This document shows, piece by piece, positions 1-6,200 of a DNA stretch of 10,017 nt. The notes below the pieces were generated by a model that worked only from the letters and a program-made list of their open reading frames with translations, did not search any database and was not told where the DNA came from. This stretch comes from Colimorpha sp045642445 (GTDB lineage Bacteria; Bacteroidota; Bacteroidia; Bacteroidales; P3): the NCBI GenBank assembly GCA_045642445.1, contig JAZUIX010000181.1, forward strand, positions 1-10,017, read 5' to 3'. Each line of letters begins with the position of its first letter. The stretch's first letter is position 1. A program made the translations under genes and the position numbers.

Positions 1-3
1 TCT

Positions 4-110
4 GTGATTTTGGCCGTTTTTGGTCATCTTGCTGTTTGTCACTCGGTCATGTAGCCCGCTACACTCCCTCGTTCCGCTCAGCAATCTGTTCCAAAACCAA
101 CTCAAAATCC
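4..110. repeat. large imperfect palindrome, possible bidirectional terminator
   Basis: This ~100 bp imperfect inverted repeat is centred near position 56-57. The core is TGTAGC-CC-GCTACA at 50-63, a perfect 6 bp stem. The outer arms also match: GATTTTG at 6-12 against its complement near 103-109, TTTTGG near 18-23 against 91-96, and TTGCTG at 29-34 against 79-84. Either strand could form a long hairpin. It sits just inside a leftward IS-like end (121-138). The function is unknown; a transcription barrier or a REP-like repeat is plausible. The arms are seen directly; the role is inferred. Confidence 0.5.
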
Positions 111-120
111 CAAGAAATCA

Positions 121-138
121 ATTTATAGAACCCACCTA
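121..138 (-). repeat. IS-like terminal repeat, element extending leftward
   Basis: Read on the minus strand from 138 to 121 the sequence is AGGTGGGTTCTATAAATT. It matches the plus-strand sequence at 256-273 at about 15 of 18 positions. It also resembles the AGGTA...CTCTAAAAATT ends of the intact IS at 8584. The orientation means the element it terminates would run leftwards, out of the window. No transposase fragment is visible in 1-120, so only an end, or a non-coding relic, is supported. Confidence 0.4.
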
Positions 139-255
139 AAGTTTTTGGATTATTTCTCCTTACAATTTGTCCCATGTTATTTTTTTAATGTTACTAAAGA
201 ATGCATTGAAGAGCCCGAAAAGTTCACCCATTGTGTGGTCGTCAAAACAATCTTG
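139..255. other. spacer between two divergent IS-like ends
   Basis: This AT-rich stretch of about 117 bp lies between two IS-like ends that point away from each other. I see no convincing gene or RNA in it. A 38-codon minus-strand reading frame (59-175) crosses the IS end and the palindrome and is not believed. Confidence 0.4.
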
Positions 256-289
256 TGGGGAGTTCTATAAATTAAAAAATTGTTAATCA

Positions 290-321
290 TTTGTTTATGT
301 CAATATTTTTTCATATCTTTG
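290..321 (+). promoter_or_regulatory. Bacteroidetes-type promoter of the relic transposase
   Basis: TTTG at 290-293, a 20 bp spacer and TATCTTTG at 314-321 match the Bacteroidetes -33/-7 consensus well. The predicted start is around 325-330, a short distance before the ATG at 345. It would have driven the transposase of the ancestral element and may still transcribe rightwards into the relic. Confidence 0.6.
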
Positions 322-344
322 CAAAATAATTGAAGAGTCTTGAT

Positions 345-455
345 ATGGCATACAAAAAATCATCTGAAGCAGGCATGTTCGACCAGGAATTTACCCCCCC
401 CACACACAAAAAAAAAATCCAAGAAGAGAAATGTAAAAAAGCGTTGACAGATTAA
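345..455 (+). pseudogene. transposase N-terminal fragment (deleted IS5-family gene)
   Basis: This 36-codon frame begins MAYKKSSEAGMFDQEF. Its start resembles the first residues of the intact transposase at 8669 (MAKYKKLGSVTLFDAQN): MA, YKK and an FD-Q/E cluster line up. Beyond residue ~16 the similarity ends. The remaining codons read through a C8 tract (394-401), an A10 tract (408-417) and sequence corresponding to the non-coding right end of the intact IS. The 3' part is therefore a fusion frame and not a real protein domain. All catalytic residues are missing. The homology call rests on a short match plus the shared layout around it. Confidence 0.5.
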
Positions 456-473
456 AGAAAATGTGTAACTTTG
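444..473 (+). promoter_or_regulatory. outward promoter of the IS remnant
   Basis: TTG (444-446, within TTGACA), a 19 bp spacer and TAACTTTG at 466-473 form a near-ideal Bacteroidetes promoter. It points out of the IS relic toward the efflux operon, with a start expected near 477-480. The transcript would carry a leader of about 220 nt before the ATG at 702. The equivalent box in the intact IS (9819-9826) lacks a clear -33 TTG, so this copy looks the stronger of the two. Confidence 0.6.
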
Positions 474-479
474 CAACAT

Positions 480-562
480 CTTTCAAAGCGAGAGCAGAGG
501 GCAAGTCTCACTTGGACTATGCCGAGCGAATAAGACGTCTTGAGTAGAACTCAAAAACTGAA
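480..562 (+). repeat. hairpin-rich insert in the leader
   Basis: About 81 nt lie here between the promoter and the terminal RNA motif that are absent from the intact IS, where the box and motif are only ~11 nt apart. The insert contains CAAGT-CTC-ACTTG (502-514), the palindrome AGACGTCT (533-540) and TTGAGT-AGA-ACTCAA (540-554). The phrase GCGAGAGCAGAG reminds me of repeated intergenic sequence in Bacteroidales genomes, but that is memory only. If transcribed it would form two small stem-loops upstream of the pseudoknot. Confidence 0.45.
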
Positions 563-565
563 AAA

Positions 566-639
566 TAGGTGCGAAACGGACAAAGTAGGCTCTTCGCCGA
601 GCACCTAAGAACAAAATGTTTAATTTTTAGAGCCTACCT
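566..639 (+). ncRNA. IS-end pseudoknot RNA motif, copy 1
   Basis: This candidate structured RNA has two pairings. P1 pairs TAGGTGC (566-572) with GCACCTA (601-607). The loop segment TAGGCTCT (586-593) pairs perfectly with AGAGCCTA (629-636), outside P1, giving an H-type pseudoknot. An A-rich linker and the mini-ORF ATG TTT AAT TTT TAG (616-630) lie between. Copy 2 at 9838-9912 is about 84% identical by eye. Its pseudoknot keeps all eight pairs, using one G-U wobble. The motif doubles as the right terminal sequence of the IS relic, so DNA-level constraint is an alternative explanation. I do not recognise it as a known riboswitch or ribozyme. Confidence 0.5.
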
Positions 640-641
640 CT

Positions 642-657
642 ATTAGAAAATTCTAAT
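642..657. promoter_or_regulatory. perfect inverted repeat, candidate operator
   Basis: ATTAGAA-AA-TTCTAAT is a perfect 7-2-7 inverted repeat. It begins two bases after the IS end and lies about 45 bp before the efflux operon start, just upstream of the 690-697 promoter box. The dyad with a 2 bp centre is similar in architecture to CusR-type boxes of metal two-component systems. The response regulator at 6524 is the obvious candidate ligand. A hairpin in the leader RNA is the alternative. Confidence 0.4.
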
Positions 658-689
658 CAGGGATAAGGCGTTTTTGGGGCAATAAGAGG

Positions 690-697
690 TACTTTTG
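690..697 (+). promoter_or_regulatory. gene-proximal TAnnTTTG box (-7) of efflux operon
   Basis: TACTTTTG matches TAnnTTTG exactly and ends four bases before the ATG at 702. Transcription from it would start at or next to the start codon, giving a leaderless or nearly leaderless mRNA. The best -33 candidate, TTTG at 673-676, is only 13 bp away instead of ~19-20, so this promoter would be weak or activator-dependent. AGAGGT at 685-690 could serve as a ribosome site only on the longer transcript from 466-473. Confidence 0.4.
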
Positions 698-701
698 CAG
701 C

Positions 702-1955
702 ATGAAAAATCTTATTTCAAACACACTCAAAATACTGACAATTATACTATTGTTATCAATTCATGGGCTCATAAAAGCGCAAAATTTCCTTTCGGTTGAA
801 GCCTTAGACTCCATGTTGCTGGCCGGCAACCCCGACTTGCAAAAAGCCCAATTGGAGTTGCAGAAAACGCAAAACACATTGCTGCAAGAACGACTCTGGG
901 ACAACCCCACCCTAGGCTTAGAACAGAATGTATACAACCCCAACAACGGAAGGTATTTCGACCTTTCGAGCCAAGGTGAGTCGATCCTGACTGTGACGCA
1001 ACAGCTGCCCAAACTCGGAGAGATGAAACACCGCAGGATGTACGGCCAAGCAATCCTGACGAGCGATTCGATAAAGCTCAAATGTATTGAATACGACCTG
1101 CTCAAAGAGATGCACCGCAACTGTATAGAGATGCACTATGCAGAACTGTCGAGCTCAATATACGACAGTTTGATATGGCAGATAGAGACCCTGCTCGCCC
1201 AGATGGAAATCCAATGCCAAAACGGCCAGATGGCCCATTGGGAGGTGGAACGCATACGCACCTTCCTGCTCACGATGAGGAAAGACCGTCTGGCGATGGA
1301 TCTACAAAAACTAATGTCGGCCAATCAGATTAAGAACATGCTGAACAAGCCTGCCGAATGGCATTTCGACCTTGCTTGGGAGTATGACACCAGCCTCTAC
1401 TACACGCTGACAGACCGTTGGATGCAGCAGCCTGCCACATCGGCCCCCATCTATCGCCTGGCCGAAAGCCAACTGAGCGCAGCCGTTCGGAACGAGCAGG
1501 TGCAGCGCAGCCTGGGAAGACCCGCCATAGCCCTAAGCGCCACATACGACAAGGCGGGCAATTTTGTCAACAACTATTATGCCGTGGGGCTGAATATAGA
1601 GTTGCCTGCCTTCAATCGCAACCAGGGCGGGCGCAAATCGGCTCGGCTAGAGATGTCGCAAGCGCAACTGACAGCAGCCATAGCGGCCTCGGAAATTGAC
1701 AAAGAGAAAAAGATGTTCTATCAGATGCTATCGGAACAACGCGCGCTACTGGAAGGCACCTGCCACAGAGACGATAACCGACTCGAAGTGATGCGGGACG
1801 GCGTAGCGAAGAGCTTGCAGGCTAGGCAGATTAATGCTGCACAGTATATCGACTTTTATCAAGGTTATATCGATCGCAGGTTGGCCGAATTGGAAATACA
1901 GAAGAACATCAACCTGATTGTTGAAGAGATCAAAAGTATTGCTGGAGCGGAATAA
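702..1955 (+). CDS. czcC: TolC-family outer-membrane channel of metal efflux system
   Basis: This is the outer-membrane component of a tripartite RND efflux pump. The trimer forms the exit duct joined to the adaptor and inner-membrane pump encoded next. The 417-residue length fits CzcC/CusC proteins. Residues 1-27 form a signal peptide (basic MKN start, hydrophobic core, cleavage after KAQ). No lipobox cysteine is visible, unlike CusC. Two OEP repeats follow, at about 30-215 and 245-415. They include the QQLPKLGEMKHRR segment (100-112) and GLNIELPAFNRNQGG (296-310), both typical of the CzcC group. The ATG at 702 is required to include the signal peptide. It is the first gene of the operon, and a 232 bp gap separates it from the adaptor gene. 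The symbol is at family level; the metal is unknown. Confidence 0.85.
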   Translation: MKNLISNTLKILTIILLLSIHGLIKAQNFLSVEALDSMLLAGNPDLQKAQLELQKTQNTLLQERLWDNPTLGLEQNVYNPNNGRYFDLSSQGESILTVTQQLPKLGEMKHRRMYGQAILTSDSIKLKCIEYDLLKEMHRNCIEMHYAELSSSIYDSLIWQIETLLAQMEIQCQNGQMAHWEVERIRTFLLTMRKDRLAMDLQKLMSANQIKNMLNKPAEWHFDLAWEYDTSLYYTLTDRWMQQPATSAPIYRLAESQLSAAVRNEQVQRSLGRPAIALSATYDKAGNFVNNYYAVGLNIELPAFNRNQGGRKSARLEMSQAQLTAAIAASEIDKEKKMFYQMLSEQRALLEGTCHRDDNRLEVMRDGVAKSLQARQINAAQYIDFYQGYIDRRLAELEIQKNINLIVEEIKSIAGAE

Positions 1956-2187
1956 TAACCCTACAAAACAGATTGTTGCCACCGCGGCCTCGAAGTCAGC
2001 CCAATCGTGCAATCTTCAGTATTCAAAACCAACCTTGGCTACAAACTAGAAAAATCGTAAATTACTCGCTCTCATGTATCTTTTTCAAGCGATGCTCAAT
2101 TACAAATAGTTTCGAGCAAACTATTGCTTATGACTTTCTAATGGTGACAATGTGCATCTAACAAATAAAAAATATTAAATATACATT
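1956..2187. other. 232 bp intergenic region inside the efflux operon
   Basis: No believable gene is present here. The region holds a perfect stem-loop at 2105-2125, a near-consensus TATCTTTT at 2077-2084 with no good -33 partner, and an AT-rich run before the ATG at 2188. The gap is unusual, because the next two genes of the operon are 4 bp apart. It may separate channel expression from adaptor/pump expression. Confidence 0.5.
2105..2125. other. perfect 8 bp stem-loop between channel and adaptor genes
   Basis: AATAGTTT (2105-2112) and AAACTATT (2118-2125) are perfect inverted repeats around the 5 nt loop CGAGC. There is no T-run after it, so it is not a standard intrinsic terminator. It could be an mRNA processing or stability element that sets the channel:pump ratio, or an operator. 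Confidence 0.45.
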
Positions 2188-3294
2188 ATGAAATACCTAG
2201 ACAGACTGTTGTTTACTACACTACTATTATTGGTCGCCGCTGGATGTAGCGCCCCAAACGGCGATACCCAAGAGACAGAACCTTCTGATTTGGCAGGGAT
2301 GGAACAATCGGGAATAATAGAATACACCACGGCCAACCTCCAACCTATCACCGAACAGATAGCCCTATCGGGGCATGTGGTGTGCGACCCCGAGCACATG
2401 GCTGTGGTGTTCACCCCTATGGGTGGAAGCGTTCTGGCCGTTTATGCCAACGAAGGCGGCTATGTGAGGCGTGGCGACAAGTTGGCCCGCCTCAGCAGCG
2501 CCCAGATGGCCGAGATACAGCGACAGCTGACGGATGCAAAACTGAGGATCGACATAGAGCAGAGAAACGTTGAAACTGCCCAAGAGTTGTCGGCCGCGGG
2601 TGTGATGTCTGGACGCGACCTGGTCCAAGCACAGCGCCAACTAGCAGATGCCAAGGGAGAGAAAGCGCGGCTGGATGCCATGATGTCGTACTGTCACCCT
2701 CGTGACAACGGTGTGTTTGATCTCGTAGCCCCCCAATCAGGCTATGTGATAGACAAACGTGTGAGTACCGGAATATTGCTGCCAGAAGGATACAACGACA
2801 CGCTATTTGTGATTTCCAACACAAAGAAGGTGTGGGTGATGGCCGATGTGTACGAAAACCAGATTGGAAGAATCGAACCTAATCAACTGGCCAAGGTGAT
2901 GCTGCTGGCATACCCCGATACGGCTTTCGAAGGAACGGTAGACTGCCTGTACCAGTTTGTAGACAACAGCCGCAAAACCATACAGGCCAGAATCGTGCTG
3001 GACAACCAGTCGGGACTATTGAAACCGGGTATGTTTGTGACCGCCAATATAGTGCTGAGCCAGACACAGCAAACTTTCCCTTGCATACCTTCAAGCGCCA
3101 TCATATTCGACGGAGGGAAAAACTATGTGGTGGTCAAGAAAGGCGACTACGCCGAGATTGCCACCATTACCACAGCTATGCAGCACGAAGGGCTGTGTTA
3201 TGTGGCCGACGGCATCGAAAGCGGACAGCAAGTAGTGTCGCGTAATCCCCTTCTGATATACAACAAACTACGCAGAGACAACACCCAAAAATAA
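2188..3294 (+). CDS. czcB: RND efflux periplasmic adaptor lipoprotein (CzcB/CusB family)
   Basis: This membrane fusion protein links the inner-membrane RND pump to the outer-membrane channel. At 368 residues it is in the usual range. The N-terminus is a lipoprotein signal with lipobox LVAAGC, so Cys20 is the predicted lipidated residue. Domains in order are: barrel-sandwich first half (about 70-104, TPMGGSVLAVYANEGG), a short alpha-hairpin (about 104-168, SAQMAEIQRQL to ARLDAMM), barrel-sandwich second half (about 176-200, DLVAPQSGYVIDKRVSTG), a beta-barrel (about 210-290, with LKPGMFV at 278-284) and a membrane-proximal domain to the end. I see no His/Met-rich N-terminal metal-binding stretch such as CusB carries. 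The pump gene starts 4 bp downstream, so the two are surely co-transcribed. No clear Shine-Dalgarno precedes the start; the upstream region is AT-rich. Confidence 0.87.
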   Translation: MKYLDRLLFTTLLLLVAAGCSAPNGDTQETEPSDLAGMEQSGIIEYTTANLQPITEQIALSGHVVCDPEHMAVVFTPMGGSVLAVYANEGGYVRRGDKLARLSSAQMAEIQRQLTDAKLRIDIEQRNVETAQELSAAGVMSGRDLVQAQRQLADAKGEKARLDAMMSYCHPRDNGVFDLVAPQSGYVIDKRVSTGILLPEGYNDTLFVISNTKKVWVMADVYENQIGRIEPNQLAKVMLLAYPDTAFEGTVDCLYQFVDNSRKTIQARIVLDNQSGLLKPGMFVTANIVLSQTQQTFPCIPSSAIIFDGGKNYVVVKKGDYAEIATITTAMQHEGLCYVADGIESGQQVVSRNPLLIYNKLRRDNTQK

Positions 3295-3298
3295 CGCC

Positions 3299-6200
3299 AT
3301 GCACAAGTTAATAGACCATATCATCTGTTTGTCAATCAAGAATAAGTTCATGGTGTTGCTGACCACCTGCATACTAGTGGTCGTAGGCATCACCTGCTTC
3401 AAGAGCACCCCTATCGACGCCTTTCCCGATGTGACCAACGCCAAAGTGACCATCATCACCCAATGGCCGGGGCGCAGCTCCGAAGAGGTGGAAAAGTATG
3501 TGACCATTCCGGTAGAGATTGCCATGAACTCCGTGCAACAGAAGACCGACATACGCTCCATATCCCTCTTCGGGCTCTCGGTAGTAAACATCATTTTTGA
3601 GGACCATGCCGACGACTTTGTATCGCGCCAGCAAGTGTACAACCTGATCCGCGATGCCGACCTGCCGGAAGGGGTGGTGCCCGAGGTTCAGCCGCTCTAC
3701 GGCCCCACGGGCGAAGTGTACAGATATACGCTGAAGAGCGACACAAAAACAGTACGCAAACTAAAAGAGCTACAAGATTGGAAGATAGACCGCCGGTTGA
3801 GAGCCATCCCCGGCGTGGCCGACATCGTGAGTTTCGGTGGCGAAGTGCGCGTGATTGAGGTGGGCGTTGACCCTAACAGGCTCAACCATTTTGGCGTGTC
3901 GCCACTGGAGCTCTACCAAGCCATAGCCGACTGCAACGTGAATGTAGGAGGCGACGTGATACAGAAAAATAGCCAAGCCTACGTGGTGCGAGGAATAGGC
4001 CTGATCAACAATATTGACGAACTGGGAGATGTGGTGGTGACAGAGCTGGATGGAAATCCGCTCTTGGTGAAGCACCTGGCCGAGGTCAAGGAGTCGTGTC
4101 TGCCCCGCCTGGGACAAGTGGGACGCGACGAGAGCGACGATGTGGTGGAAGGCATCGTGATTATCCGCAAAGGCGAAGACCCCGCCAAGGTTATCGCCGA
4201 CATCAAGTCCACCATCCAGCAACTGAACGACGAATTGGCCATCGAGGATGTGGAGATTGTTCCATTTTACGACAGAGAGGTGCTGGTGGACCTCGCCGTG
4301 AACACAGTCATGCACAACCTATTGGAAGGCATGCTGCTGGTGATGCTCATCGTGCTGCTGTTCATGTCAGACTGGCGCGCAATGATCACGGTGGGAGTGG
4401 TAATCCCCATAGCCTTACTCTTTGCCTTCATCTGCCTGCGAATCAAAGGTATGTCGGCAAACCTGCTCTCGTTGGGGGCTATAGACTTTGGCATTATCGT
4501 AGACGGAGCGGTGGTGATGGTAGAGGGGCTATATGTGGCACTGGACCGAAAAGCCAAGGCCGTAGGCATGGAACGGTTCAACGCGCTGTCGAAACTCGGC
4601 CTGATACGCCAGACGGCCAAAGACAAGGCACGGGCAGTATTCTTCTCCAAGCTGATTATCATCACCGCACTGATACCTATCTTCTCGTTTCAGAAAGTGG
4701 AGGGCAAGATGTTCTCACCCCTGGCCTATACATTGGGTTTCGCACTCTTGGGTGCGCTGATTGCCACCCTCACGCTGGTGCCCGTGCTGAGTGTGATACT
4801 TTTCAAACGCAACGTCAGGGAACGCGAGAATCTGGTGGTGCGAAAAATCAAGGCGTTCTTTATGCGCATCTTTGGCGTATGCAACGCCCATCAGAAATGG
4901 ACTGTAGGCATCTCGGCAGCGGTAATGGCTGCCGGACTGGGGGCCTTCTCGCTATTGGGCACCGAATTCCTGCCACAGCTTAACGAAGGTTCTATCTATA
5001 TCCGAGCCACGTTGCCCCAGAGCATCGCATTAGATGAGTCGGTGACCATAGCCAACGAGATGCGGCGAGACCTGATGGCATTCCCCGAAGTGAGGCAGGT
5101 ACTGTCGCAAACGGGCCGCCCAAACGATGGTACGGATGCCACAGGCTTTTACAACGTGGAGTTGCATGTGGACATCTATCCCGAAAAGGAATGGGACAGC
5201 AAACTTACCAAAGCCCAACTCATCAAGAGTATGGAACAAAAGCTGGCACGTTACCCCGGCATCATAGTCAACTTCTCCCAACCGATAACAGACAACGTAG
5301 AGGAGGCCGCCTCAGGTGTGAAGGGGTCCATAGCCGTAAAGGTATTCGGTCCCGACCTGTATGTGACCGAGGAGATTGCCAACACCATCGAGAAAGAAAT
5401 CTCACAAGTGGAAGGCATCGAAGATGTGGGCCAGATACACAGCATCGGACAATCGGAACTACGCATCGAACTCAACGAGCGCCTATTAGCCCGATATGGC
5501 GTGGACAAGGAGATGGCACAGCGCATTATCGAAATGGCCATTGGCGGCAAAGAGGCTTCGATACTGTATGAAGAGGAGCGAAAATTCGGCATCGTAGTGC
5601 GCTATCTGTCCCCGTTTAGGGCCGACGAAGAGGCTATTGGCAACATACTCGTGCCCACAATGAACGGCTCCAAAGTGCCACTACATTCTATAGCCGACAT
5701 CTACCCTATCACTGGTCCGCTACAGATCTATCGCGACAACCATAACCGTTTCGGAGCAGTGAAATTCTCGGTCCGCGGGCGCGATATGGGTTCTGCCGTA
5801 GCCGACGCCCAAGCCAGAGTGGCACAGTCTGTGGCCCTGCCCGCAGGTTATCGACTCCAATGGACCGGCGACTTCGAGAACCAGCAACGCGCCTCGCAAC
5901 GACTGCTGCGCGTTGTGCCCATCAGCATCTTGCTCATCTTTATTATATTGTATGGCCTGTTTTTGAATGTGCGCGACTCACTTCTGGTGCTTCTCAATGT
6001 TCCCTTTGCCGCGGTGGGCGGCATTATGGCCTTGCTCATCACGGGCTTCAATTTCTCGATCTCGTCCGGTATAGGCTTCATAGCCCTCTTTGGCATCTGT
6101 ATTCAGAACGGCGTGATCATGATATCGGACATCAAATCGCTAGTCGCCGCCGGAGGCAGACTGGACGATGCCGTCACCGAAGGCGTGGCAAACCGCATAC

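Larger units (their letters stand above)
256..639 (+). mobile_element. internally deleted IS remnant, MITE-like
   Basis: This ~384 bp relic is related to the intact IS at 8584-9912. Its left end (256-273, TGGGGAGTTCTATAAATT) is a weak match to the intact left end. The distance from left end to transposase ATG (about 88 bp) is close to that of the intact element (about 85 bp). The first ~16 transposase codons are kept. The sequence then jumps near 390-400 into the non-coding right end: a C run, an A run, CAAGAA, AAATGTAAA, TAACTTTG, then the motif ending TACCT at 639. The same order occurs at 9761-9912. It lacks the catalytic domain and could move only if supplied with a transposase in trans. 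An ~81 nt insert separates its promoter from the terminal motif. The left boundary is less certain than the right one. Confidence 0.6.

Noticed and set aside
59..175. Minus-strand 38-codon frame ending in ELVLEQIAERNEGV
   Set aside because: It runs across an IS-like terminal repeat and half of the large palindrome and has no promoter or recognised domain, so it is more likely non-coding repeat sequence.
566..639. Identification as a known riboswitch (preQ1-I, SAM-II, fluoride) or ribozyme (pistol, twister, HDV-like)
   Set aside because: The motif shares the pseudoknot idea with some of these, but the conserved core sequences I remember for each are not present.
1973..2161. Plus-strand 62-codon frame in the gap between channel and adaptor genes
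   Set aside because: It has no recognisable domain, is low in coding character and overlaps the perfect stem-loop. Nothing supports a protein.
3770..4315. Minus-strand 181-codon frame opposite the pump gene
   Set aside because: It is antisense to the conserved periplasmic domain of the pump, His/Val-rich from complementary codons, with no domain.
4096..4983. Long plus-strand frame (295 codons) within the pump gene
   Set aside because: It is a shadow in another frame of the HME-RND gene, whose reading frame has unambiguous family motifs throughout.
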